From assembly GCF_021130785.1 (NCBI RefSeq), contig NW_025778920.1, positions 1-64,000 on the forward strand: 64,000 bases of DNA, given 5' to 3'. Numbering within the stretch: position 1 is the first letter of the stretch; each line of letters opens with the position of its first letter. The stretch comes from Homalodisca vitripennis. Taxonomy: Eukaryota > Arthropoda > Insecta > Hemiptera > Cicadellidae. A program made the position numbers and the translations under genes. Shown here piece after piece: positions 56,809 through 64,000 of the stretch. The notes under the pieces are model-generated. The model did not search any database, was not told where the DNA came from, and saw only the letters and a list, made by a program, of their open reading frames with translations.

Positions 56809-57544
56809 ATGAAGCTGTTCAAGTTGACTTCAGAAAGCTCTAAATTAGTTTTAAACTTGGAACATCCTATACACTTAGAGGAAGAATCAAATTATTTTAT
56901 CGGTTTAAGCGGTTTTTATTCTGACAATTTTGTAATAAATATTAGTGAAAGTTCTCCTTATTGTATAGGATTTAGTGAGAAGAACGTAACAAAATATTAT
57001 GGTTTAAACAAAGGATATTATACTTTCGATCAAATAAAAAATTCCCTTAAAAATTATCTGAAAACATTCAAACAATCAGATAAATCTTTAAACTTTGACG
57101 AAAACAAGTTTGAAATGCAAAAAAATTATCTCTCTAATAAAATTCAAATAAAATCACCAGTAAGAATAATGTTTTCAGCAATTATTGTAGATTTGTTAGG
57201 GTTTGTTCAAGAAACTATTGAGCCAAATCAGGTATATTTAGGAAATAAAACGCCAAAATTTAGACCGTTTGATGTAATTGAAGTACATTGTAATCTCGTT
57301 GAACCTAGTTTTGAAAATCATACCGAACATTTACACAAAGAATCTGAAATTTTGTACACTTTTTTCCCAAATGTTGCTTATGGATCAAAAATCAGTGAAA
57401 AAACCGAATGAAATCGATTATATTCCAATTAGAAAAAATATTAAAAGAATTCAAAAAATCGTTCTAACTATACAAGACTCTGAGGGAAATTTAATAAATA
57501 ATGAGAGTAAAACAACAATATATTTAAGATTGTCGAAAGAATGA
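56809..57544 (+). CDS. Penton-like minor capsid protein, split by a frame offset
   Basis: The first frame (56809-57411, 200 codons) begins MKLFKLTSESSKLVLNLEHP with HLEEESNYFIGLSGFYSDNF, the N-terminal pattern of single-jelly-roll penton proteins in Polintons and virophage relatives. It also has KGYYTFDQIKNSL and LLGF. The C-terminal strand block (NIKRIQKIVLTIQDSEGNLI) lies in the next frame and ends at 57544. The offset is one base across an A6 run at 57398-57403. It would occupy capsid vertices. Confidence 0.68.
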
Positions 57545-57559
57545 TGAATCAAGGGGGGA

Positions 57560-57853
57560 ACGAATCGTTCTTACCTTCAAACTTTCAAAACGAGTTGATA
57601 ATGATGATAAATACCAATACTTTTATCTAAAAGATAAGGTAGCCCTCGAGGGCCACCTCACAAATATTCACAAAAAATACGAATAAAGACAATGTTAAAG
57701 AAAAATACAAAAAAAGCTTTGAAAACATAGATTCTGACAAGGGTATCGAATCGCGACTCTTTCAAAATCTTCATCCTGACCCTGTTTTCATCAATGAATC
57801 AGGACTTTATACTCAAAATAAAAATTGCTTGTTTAAATTTTATTTCTATCTAA
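57560..57853 (+). pseudogene. Bro gene remnant, copy 1
   Basis: Fragments of Bro-N: a KYKKSFENI-like block near 57720 and a VFINESGLY block near 57785, out of frame with each other. No start or complete domain. It aligns with the intact copy at 58167. Confidence 0.6.
57623..57657. promoter_or_regulatory. Two back-to-back hairpins, one GC-rich
   Basis: TTATCTAAAAGATAA (57623-57637) is followed at once by GGTAGCCCTCGAGGGCCACC (57638-57657), whose centre GCCCTCGAGGGC is a perfect palindrome. This GC-rich block is unusual in so AT-rich an element. It is just after the penton gene and may act as a transcript end or processing signal. Confidence 0.45.
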
Positions 57854-58147
57854 ATGGAGTCAGTTGTAGACCTACTTAATAATCAACTAAAATTCAATAA
57901 CAAACATATCTTTACGATTGTTGACGAAAACAATGTGATCTGGTTTAAGGCTAAAGACGTAGCAAAAATTCTAGAATATGAAAATACTATGCAAACGATC
58001 AGAATAAACGTTGACGAAGATGATAAAAACTTCTATTTTAATCTAAATATAAGGGGGGGCTATAAATAGCTTACCTTCAAACTTCCAAAATAACACTGTT
58101 TTCGTTAATGAATCTGGGCTTTATTCTCAAAATAAAAATTACTAGTT
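57854..58147 (+). pseudogene. Bro gene remnant, copy 2 (N-terminal part)
   Basis: Opens at TAAATGG with MESVVDLLNNQLKFNNKHIF and WFKAKDVAKILEY (Bro-N DNA-binding start), and stops after 71 codons (58069). The following text still shows a VFVNESGLY-like block in another frame. It is 313 bases before the corresponding start of copy 3, so the two arose by tandem duplication. Confidence 0.7.
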
Positions 58148-58166
58148 AAATTTTTTTTCTATCTAA
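58147..58166 (+). promoter_or_regulatory. Late-type start box before Bro copy 3
   Basis: AAATTTTTTTTCTATCTAA joined to ATGG. A nearly identical box precedes copy 2 (57835-57853), duplicated with the gene. Confidence 0.55.
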
Positions 58167-59016
58167 ATGGAGTCAGTTGTGAATCTACTCAAATTCAATA
58201 ATAAAGAAATTTTAACATTTGTTGACGAAAATAATGAATTTTGGTTTAAGGCGAAAGATGTTGCAGAGGTGTTAGAATATAAAGATACGAAGAAAGCAAT
58301 TAAAGAACATGTCAAAGAAAAATATAAAAAAAGCTTCGAAAACATACATTCTGAAGGTAGGGGTGATTCGCCCCCGCCTTCAAACTTTCAAAAAAACACT
58401 GTTTTCATCAATGAAGCAGGCATATATTCTTTAATCTTGAAATCTAAAATGAAAATAGCAGAAATGTTTCAAGATTGGGTTTTAGAAGAAGTTTTACCAA
58501 GTATTCGTAAATTTGGTGTGTACAAACTTGAAAACAAGATTAAATATTTAGAGGACGAAGTTAAACACTTGCAAATTAAAGATGAAATAAAAACGGAAAT
58601 AATCGCAAAACAAAGTGTAAAAATTGACTTAATGAAACCAGACCTTGTTTGTAAAGATTTTGCTAAGAAAAAACACCATGTTTTTTGTATTAATTAAGAA
58701 GAATCACATGTGGGAATATCCTTATTACGTTATCAGAGCTCAAAAGAGAGAAATACCGAGAAGATTGAAAGAACTTGAAATTGATTACCCAGAAATGGAA
58801 ATTTTATTAAGACAAGGAGATCCAAATAGTATAAATCTCTACAACCAAATGAAAGAATCTTTGAATATTTTATACAACGGAAATCATTTTACTACAAATA
58901 TGGCAGAATCTCGACTGATTTATAGAATATCTAAATTACACGATGAAAATGTTAAACTCTTGAATTATGATATTTTGTTTGTAAATGTTTTTGATAATTA
59001 TTTAACCATTTTATAG
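58167..59016 (+). CDS. Bro-family DNA-binding protein (Bro-N plus DUF3627-like C-terminus), frame offset
   Basis: The first frame (58167-58697, 176 codons) has Bro-N: FWFKAKDVAEVLEYKDTKKA, NTVFINEAGIYSLILKSK and WVLEEVLPSIRKFG, then a coiled coil. The second, up to 59016, has YYVIRAQKREIPRRL and a GDPNSINLYNQMKESLN block, like the C-terminal domain (DUF3627) paired with Bro-N in insect large DNA viruses. The frames differ by one base at a T6 run near 58681-58686. Bro proteins bind nucleic acid and are thought to modulate viral or host transcription. The end overlaps the opposite-strand gene at 58952 by 65 bases. Confidence 0.75.
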
Positions 59017-59335
59017 TTCTTCCACATTCACATTGAGTATCTTCATAATATAATCTATGGTGATTCTTCTTTACACAATCTTTACAATATGAGTCTTTCT
59101 TATCTCTACTATAGGGATGACTATTAAACTCTGAAATTTTTTTAGTTTCTTTACATTTAAGACATTCTTTCTCTTCCAAAGTTAATTTTTCTATTTTATC
59201 ATACAGCTCTTTATGATACTTCCTATAACAATCTTTACAATTATAAATAATTCCATCTTTTCTACTTTTATCTTTATAAAAAGCTTCAAAACCTTTTATT
59301 TCTTTGCACATTGAACATTTCTTTTGAGCCTCCAT
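58952..59335 (-). CDS. Zinc-finger protein with two endonuclease VII-type Cys4 modules
   Basis: 127 codons from TATATAAATGG. Two modules with the pattern C-x2-C-x15-25-C-x2-C: C7/C10 (CSMC) with FEAFYKDKSRKDG and C33/C36; then C58/C61 (CLKC) with ISEFNSHPYSRDKKDSYC. A last CECGRTIKWLNNYQKHLQTK stretch looks like a third Cys/His finger. Such modules start recombination endonuclease VII and HNH proteins, but no HNH centre is visible here. DNA or RNA binding is likely. Confidence 0.6.
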   Translation of the reverse strand: MEAQKKCSMCKEIKGFEAFYKDKSRKDGIIYNCKDCYRKYHKELYDKIEKLTLEEKECLKCKETKKISEFNSHPYSRDKKDSYCKDCVKKNHHRLYYEDTQCECGRTIKWLNNYQKHLQTKYHNSRV

Positions 59336-59356
59336 TTATATAGAAAAAATCTTTGA
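59336..59356 (-). promoter_or_regulatory. Stop/start overlap and late-type box
   Basis: Gene strand AAAGATTTTTTCTATATAA joined to ATGG. The TAA is the stop codon of the integrase, shared with the start motif of the next gene. Confidence 0.6.
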
Positions 59357-60157
59357 CTTTCTCAATTCATATTCATAAAACTTTCCGGTTATTTCTTCAT
59401 TATTTAAATCTTTTATACTATAAGTTACAGGATCTGTGTTATTAATTTGATAAATCACAAAGATTTCTCTTGACCAATTGTTCTTATATTTGTTCGAAAA
59501 TGTTTGTTTTTTACTAACAATTCTTACATGATCATTGACTTTAAATTTAGTTTTCGTGTGAATTTCTGGTGGAACATACTTAAAAACCGACTCTAATAAC
59601 TCTTTTTCTGCATCTTTATCTACGTCTTTAGGCTTCATTTTGATTGTGCTATGAACAGTATCGTTATATTTCTTTACGATTTCTTGAAGAATATCGATCC
59701 ATTTAAAGTTTTTATTAATCTCAAAAATTACTTTCATTCTCTCATTTTGAGTTCTGTTATATCTCTCTACAATACTTGATTTCTCTTCGTTTTCAGTATG
59801 ATAAATCTTAATGTTGTATTTCCTCAAAACATCGTTAAATTCTTTATTTTTAAACTCTAAACCCTTATCTGTATGAAGTAAGTTAGGAGGTTTGTGATTG
59901 ATCCTTATGGCATCTTTTACTATATCTTCGAAGGCTTTTGAAACATCTTTACAGTTTTTTCTTTTGATAGCTCTTGACCAAGCATATTTTGAGAAAGTAT
60001 CAATAACATTTAACATATACTTAAATCCATCATTTTGATCTGAATAGTTAGACATTATAACTAAATCTGCTGCCCATAAATCGTCAATTCCTAAAGTTAT
60101 AATTTTTTCTCTTTTTAAACTTTTTTCGTACTGGTGCATGAATTTCTCTAGCTTCAA
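59336..60157 (-). CDS. Retroviral-type (rve) integrase, DDE
   Basis: Open for 273 codons; first ATG at 60139. Catalytic residues: D31 (LWAADLVIM), D97 (LLHTDKGLEF) and E131 (SSIVERYNRTQNERM), with 33 residues between the last two. The C-terminal part has KFKVNDHVRIVSKKQTFSNK, an SH3/chromo-like DNA-binding end usual for Polinton integrases. It inserts element DNA into the host genome. The zinc module expected at its N-terminus is the upstream overlapping frame 60356-60084, offset by one base across an A6 run near 60103-60108. No TAAATGG box precedes this frame, which supports a shared start. Confidence 0.85.
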   Translation of the reverse strand: MKLEKFMHQYEKSLKREKIITLGIDDLWAADLVIMSNYSDQNDGFKYMLNVIDTFSKYAWSRAIKRKNCKDVSKAFEDIVKDAIRINHKPPNLLHTDKGLEFKNKEFNDVLRKYNIKIYHTENEEKSSIVERYNRTQNERMKVIFEINKNFKWIDILQEIVKKYNDTVHSTIKMKPKDVDKDAEKELLESVFKYVPPEIHTKTKFKVNDHVRIVSKKQTFSNKYKNNWSREIFVIYQINNTDPVTYSIKDLNNEEITGKFYEYELRKSKIFSI

Positions 60158-60356
60158 TCTCGATTTCTTCCTTATTCTTAGATTCTTTCTTTACTTGTTT
60201 TTCATTTGGATTCTTTATAAATTTACTCTTATTTGTCTTACATTTTGAACATTTTGCTGCAATTCTATACAACCCGTTTTGAGTTTGAACGATTTTAGAA
60301 TCTATATTTTTCGTTTTTTTCTTGCATTTGTGGCAGTGAATCAAATCATCTTCCAT
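60084..60356 (-). CDS. DUF5679-like zinc module, N-terminal part of the integrase gene
   Basis: 90 codons from a TAAATGG start. C8xxC11 (CHKC) and C35xxC38 (CSKC) with NGLYRIAAKC between, then a long basic tail (KKESKNKEEIEIEAREIHAP). It overlaps the integrase frame by about 70 bases, and the end of its reading frame runs into a short unrelated tail. Probably the zinc-binding head of one integrase protein rather than a separate gene. Confidence 0.65.
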   Translation of the reverse strand: MEDDLIHCHKCKKKTKNIDSKIVQTQNGLYRIAAKCSKCKTNKSKFIKNPNEKQVKKESKNKEEIEIEAREIHAPVRKKFKKRKNYNFRN

Positions 60357-63300
60357 TTACATGTCAAAGTTTCCAAGTTTATTTAACTCATCTAATATAT
60401 TAGATTTTGCTTCGCCTTTATATCCATACGGTACTGTATCGATCTTATTTTCTAGGACATTTCTCTTATCATCTTTAGCGTTCAGTGCCAGCTTGTTTAT
60501 GGTGATGGTATACAATTCATGTTTATAGCTTTTTATTACAGTCATCTCCCTAAATTCTTCTTTATCTTCGAACAAACATCTCTTTAAGTTTTCGATATTT
60601 ATTGTTTTATTTACAACGCTTCTCTTAATTCCTTTACACCTAACTGGGTTTTTATCTAGATATTTGTACGAGTACATCTTAGACCTTAAACCACAAAATT
60701 CTTCTAAAACTTCGCTATTTAACTCATCTTTGAATTTCCCTATTACCTTCTTATTTTTAGTCGTGAAACATTCATGATCTTTTGGATAATCACTTGTATC
60801 AAAGTCATCTATATTTTCTTTAATAATTTTAAAAGGATCTCGTTTCAATTCTAGAAAATAACTGTCTGTATCCATGTAACACAGATTCAAATCTGGATCA
60901 AACTTCTTTAATTTGTTGTAATAAAACTCGTACATTAGCAATTTTGAGAGGTCGAGAACTGAAAATCCTATGTAAATCGGTTTGTTAAATTTAACCTTTT
61001 GTTTGTACATGTGACTCGCTATACAGTTGTCGTCAAAGATGTTAAAGCATTTGAAGTTCGTTTTCTTGGCCTGTTTCATTGAAAATTCTTCATTTCCTAG
61101 TCTAATATCACATCTGTTTCTCACATTTTCCATAGATTTTCCAAAAACAGAGTTGTTCATCAGCTTGTAAAAATCTTTCTCAAAGTCGCTTGTAGCTTTG
61201 GTTCTCATACTAGTATTAAAATCAATGTAATCTTTCATAAAAGGCTTCTGATCGAATGCAATAACTCTATTCACATGTTTCAAAATCATACCTTGTTCCA
61301 GATAGAATTTCAAATTTCTAGAATGAACAACATATTCAGTTTTATCCAGTAGAGTTGTGCAAAGTTTGTTGTTATAATGTTCTGGAGCAAGAGGCAAATC
61401 TTTATGATTTTCATGTAAATTCTTCGGATATTCTAGATCGACTTCGAGAATATAGCCATAATCTTCGTCGCCAGTGAGTTCCAAAATTGTTTCTTTCCAA
61501 TCTGCTGTTGTATACGTTTTAGGATCCATCCACTTGATTTCGTTATATGGTAAATTTTGCATTAGGCCATACCCATAAAGGTTATTAGCATCGACGTACA
61601 ACAAATAGTTTTCAGGCTTTGTCTTATCAAAATCTTTTAAATATTTGTTATTTGCTTTCACATATCGTTTAATACATTGAGAAATGCCTCCGCGAATACC
61701 TTTTTCGATCATCAAATACATATTATAATCACTAATTAATTGTAATTCTATATTCGTTAATTTTAACATAGCATCCCATGCAAGACTGGGAGCTGTTAGA
61801 TAGTGTGCTGGATCAAGTTTATAGCAATTCAAACAAATATTCCTAAAATTTTCAAAGATATCAGCGAGCAATAGAACATCTTGAATGTTATAGAGATCAG
61901 AGTAATTTCCTAGATTTTTCTCTTTTAATTTGTTCCAAACATTTAAGTAGTGTTGAAAATCTTTCTCAGATATGCTCTCGTCTGTCAAAAGTGAATAGAA
62001 ATCTTGAATTCTCAATTCTTCTGTGTAATCAAGTTTTTCAATACTATCGATAAATTCATAGGGAAATATTCCTTTTCCAGATAGAATTTTAAAGATTTCT
62101 TCTTCGTCATTTGGTTGTCTATCTAGAATTGCGTTCAGACCATCTTGTATAAAATGATTTGTATGTTTGAAGTCTTCTCTCTTTAGATTTTTAGCTAACT
62201 TTTCTATAGACGATGCCATAAATCTGAACGTATCTACGAAAGAAAACTTGATGAACTTTCTTGGTTTATCATCTTCAAACTCATACCCATATCCAGAATT
62301 TACAGAATAATTTATATATTTCTCATCGGTGTTTGCGATCAAATCAACGTTTCCATATTGTTTAGCCAATTCTTTTATGTACAAATGAGTATCGTAACAT
62401 GACATATTGTGGCAGAAAACGGGAATATTTTGAGGAAATTTGAGATTCAAGTTACAAGATAAATGAGCAGCACCTCTAAATTTACCTGTTAAATGACAAT
62501 GATCTCGTACTTTTTTTCTTGTTTGATTATCAAAACCCTCACATTCACAAATATGGCAAAGATTTGAATTTTGATATGCAATTTCTTCTTCTTCGGTCAA
62601 TTTCATAGGTATTTTATTCTTAGAATTATATTTTGTAGCTATGTATTTCGATAATTTATTGAGCTCTTCAAACAATTTTGCAGGAACATTTGGCAAATCT
62701 TCTTCATTTTTTGCTCGATAACATATCGGCTTGTACATACGATTGGTCACATTAGACACTAAGTATAGAGTAAAACCATATGGAATGTGCTTCTGAATCT
62801 TGGTTGTGATCGATTTTTGCGGATTGTTTTTGCATGTGGGAATCTTCTCTAATATGCTTTCAAAGTCCATATAAATTACGTACGGATGGCTAAACTTCTT
62901 TTGATAATTAGTAAATTTAGTTGTTTGACCCGGAAACGGCATAATTGGCTTACAAACTTCGTGATTTTTACAAATTTCTAAATGGTCTGTTAAATCTCCA
63001 GATTTGTAGAAATGGCTTAAACATCTTCTGCATAGAAATTTTTTGTGTTCATGCTTAGATAACTGAGAGAAAACGAGCTTATTTAAATCTGTTATCAAAA
63101 CATAATGAGATTTGTCTTCTTGTTTAACATACAATAAGTCAATGTTTAACTCAGCGTCGTATTTTTCAGAAATTTGTAATGGAACAATATTGAGTTTCTC
63201 ATCATAACTGTAGATATTTATAGACATTTTTGGATATTTGTACTTGGAATTGTGACTTCGTTTTTCAAATAATTGTATATCTTTTAAGGACATTGGATAC

Positions 63301-64000
63301 TCGAAACCTGAAAATATCTCGTCATTTACAAATTTCTCGTATTGCTTTGCTCTGTCAGCATTCTTTTCGGGTTTTTCAATAGCGCATCGGATAGAATAAA
63401 CAAAACAGAAATCATCTTTATTTTTGATATTTACACAAGCTTTCTTATCTTTGATTTTCTTTGGTAAATCGATATATGATCCTGCGTTCATAAATTCGTG
63501 TTTATTAAGGCTCAAAATCAGTTGTTTACAGCGTTTTAATGTCCATCCAGAACCTCGATTTGGATGATTTGTCTGTTCTCGATGTGTTAATTTATTAAAT
63601 TGCTTAGTAATAAAGTCGTTTATGTCAAAGATCTCGTCTGCTTTTATAGTAAAATACATTGGGCAAGTTTGTGTTTCACCGTTCACTAAAGTTCTTTCGT
63701 ATTCGCATTCCAAAGAGAGATATCCCTTCATATTTTTAACGGTTTCTTGAAATTTTTCGATTAAACTTTTAATTTCTGGACGCAAAATAGAAAGATATTT
63801 GTAAATTGACATGAAATTTTCATTTAAATTCGTTAAAATGTATTGCTTGAAAAGACCATGGATAGAGGATAAAACTTCTACATCAATGATATTTTCGGGT
63901 TTCTCATTAAGAGTTTTGTCAATTTCTTCGATCATTTCAGACTTAGTTTTATCGTTTGTTTCAATGGACAATTTCTCAGCGATTGATTGAATTTTTTCAT
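60357..64000 (-). CDS. B-family DNA polymerase, protein-primed type, 5' end off the window
   Basis: The frame is open to the right edge, at least 1,213 codons. Counting from the TTG at 63971: zinc finger CRRCLSH...H (314-337); exonuclease I YMDFES (367-372); an HNH-like insert with CHICECEGF and RDHCHLTGKFRGAAH (472-503); exo II HNMSCYDTH (521-529); exo III NIQDVLLLADIF (695-706); motif A DANNLYG (794-800); motif B KLMNNSVFGKS (936-946); motif C YMDTDS (1032-1037). All polymerase and exonuclease residues look intact. It replicates element DNA from protein-capped ends. The stop TAA is fused to the next start, ATGTAAATGG. Confidence 0.93.
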   Translation of the reverse strand, partial: EKIQSIAEKLSIETNDKTKSEMIEEIDKTLNEKPENIIDVEVLSSIHGLFKQYILTNLNENFMSIYKYLSILRPEIKSLIEKFQETVKNMKGYLSLECEYERTLVNGETQTCPMYFTIKADEIFDINDFITKQFNKLTHREQTNHPNRGSGWTLKRCKQLILSLNKHEFMNAGSYIDLPKKIKDKKACVNIKNKDDFCFVYSIRCAIEKPEKNADRAKQYEKFVNDEIFSGFEYPMSLKDIQLFEKRSHNSKYKYPKMSINIYSYDEKLNIVPLQISEKYDAELNIDLLYVKQEDKSHYVLITDLNKLVFSQLSKHEHKKFLCRRCLSHFYKSGDLTDHLEICKNHEVCKPIMPFPGQTTKFTNYQKKFSHPYVIYMDFESILEKIPTCKNNPQKSITTKIQKHIPYGFTLYLVSNVTNRMYKPICYRAKNEEDLPNVPAKLFEELNKLSKYIATKYNSKNKIPMKLTEEEEIAYQNSNLCHICECEGFDNQTRKKVRDHCHLTGKFRGAAHLSCNLNLKFPQNIPVFCHNMSCYDTHLYIKELAKQYGNVDLIANTDEKYINYSVNSGYGYEFEDDKPRKFIKFSFVDTFRFMASSIEKLAKNLKREDFKHTNHFIQDGLNAILDRQPNDEEEIFKILSGKGIFPYEFIDSIEKLDYTEELRIQDFYSLLTDESISEKDFQHYLNVWNKLKEKNLGNYSDLYNIQDVLLLADIFENFRNICLNCYKLDPAHYLTAPSLAWDAMLKLTNIELQLISDYNMYLMIEKGIRGGISQCIKRYVKANNKYLKDFDKTKPENYLLYVDANNLYGYGLMQNLPYNEIKWMDPKTYTTADWKETILELTGDEDYGYILEVDLEYPKNLHENHKDLPLAPEHYNNKLCTTLLDKTEYVVHSRNLKFYLEQGMILKHVNRVIAFDQKPFMKDYIDFNTSMRTKATSDFEKDFYKLMNNSVFGKSMENVRNRCDIRLGNEEFSMKQAKKTNFKCFNIFDDNCIASHMYKQKVKFNKPIYIGFSVLDLSKLLMYEFYYNKLKKFDPDLNLCYMDTDSYFLELKRDPFKIIKENIDDFDTSDYPKDHECFTTKNKKVIGKFKDELNSEVLEEFCGLRSKMYSYKYLDKNPVRCKGIKRSVVNKTINIENLKRCLFEDKEEFREMTVIKSYKHELYTITINKLALNAKDDKRNVLENKIDTVPYGYKGEAKSNILDELNKLGNFDM

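Larger units (their letters stand above)
50022..64000 (-). mobile_element. Maverick/Polinton (adintovirus-like) viral element, right end off the window
   Basis: At least 14 kb of compact, intronless, AT-rich genes, mostly on the minus strand. The hallmark set is present: B-family polymerase with the protein-primed type arrangement, retroviral-type integrase, FtsK/HerA-type packaging ATPase, adenain-like protease, double-jelly-roll capsid protein and penton-like protein. Both virion and integration genes are represented. The left boundary is taken at the first 78-bp direct repeat; terminal inverted repeats cannot be confirmed because the other end is missing. Several genes carry frame offsets, so this copy may no longer be functional. 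Confidence 0.88.

Noticed and set aside
59336..60157. Endogenous retrovirus (because of the rve integrase)
   Set aside because: No reverse transcriptase, gag or LTR nearby; the neighbours are polymerase B and capsid genes, so it is a Polinton integrase.
1..64000. CRISPR array or bacterial contamination
   Set aside because: No regularly spaced direct repeats; spliced dynein exons and eukaryotic transposons dominate.

Overview
The window looks like nuclear DNA of an arthropod, probably an insect. It is AT-rich, its host gene is split by many introns, and it is crowded with transposons typical of arthropods. Species cannot be told from the sequence.

Host gene (6.76-46.45 kb, minus strand). Sixteen exons with matching splice phases encode about 1,039 residues of an axonemal dynein heavy chain of the DNAH5/DNAH8 outer-arm class: part of the stem, the linker, and the start of the AAA1 motor domain with Walker A and Walker B. 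Exons for the N-terminal stem and for the motor after AAA1 are not in the window.

Transposons in the introns: a mariner remnant and a tRNA-Leu-derived SINE (9.8-10.4 kb); a 1.3-kb IS630/mariner-like element with 24-bp terminal inverted repeats (12.6-14.0 kb); a 3.4-kb hAT-like element with 358-bp TIRs and an intact 770-aa transposase (14.0-17.4 kb); a mariner-superfamily element with about 410-bp TIRs (22.5-24.9 kb); an apparently intact PIF/Harbinger element whose two genes are interlocked on opposite strands (26.6-30.6 kb); a LINE 3' end; a DDE element with unusually wide D-to-E spacing (31.9-35.1 kb); and a BED-type hAT nested inside a ZMYM-type hAT (38.4-45.5 kb). The first 6.5 kb holds a decayed LINE and degenerate repeats.

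Viral element (about 50.0 kb to beyond the right edge). A Maverick/Polinton (adintovirus-like) element carries: protein-primed-type DNA polymerase B (5' end off the window), a zinc-ribbon/retroviral-type integrase, zinc-finger proteins, a tandem array of Bro genes, penton-like protein, packaging ATPase, a DUF8207-like/phospholipase A2 minor capsid protein, a second minor capsid-like protein, adenain-like protease, coiled-coil and fibre-like proteins, a W/LS-repeat protein, a double-jelly-roll major capsid protein, and a zinc-ribbon protein resembling poxvirus late transcription factor VLTF3. Replication, integration, assembly, maturation and possibly late transcription are thus all represented. 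Eleven of 14 inspected gene starts carry the exact motif TAAATGG, often after an A/T-rich box, much like a poxvirus late promoter. The minor capsid proteins carry (I/V)xGSG sites that fit the cleavage rule of adenovirus-type proteases. Several genes are interrupted by single frame offsets, mostly in homopolymer runs, so this copy is either decaying or affected by assembly errors. If the missing dynein stem exons lie further right, the element sits in an intron of the dynein gene.
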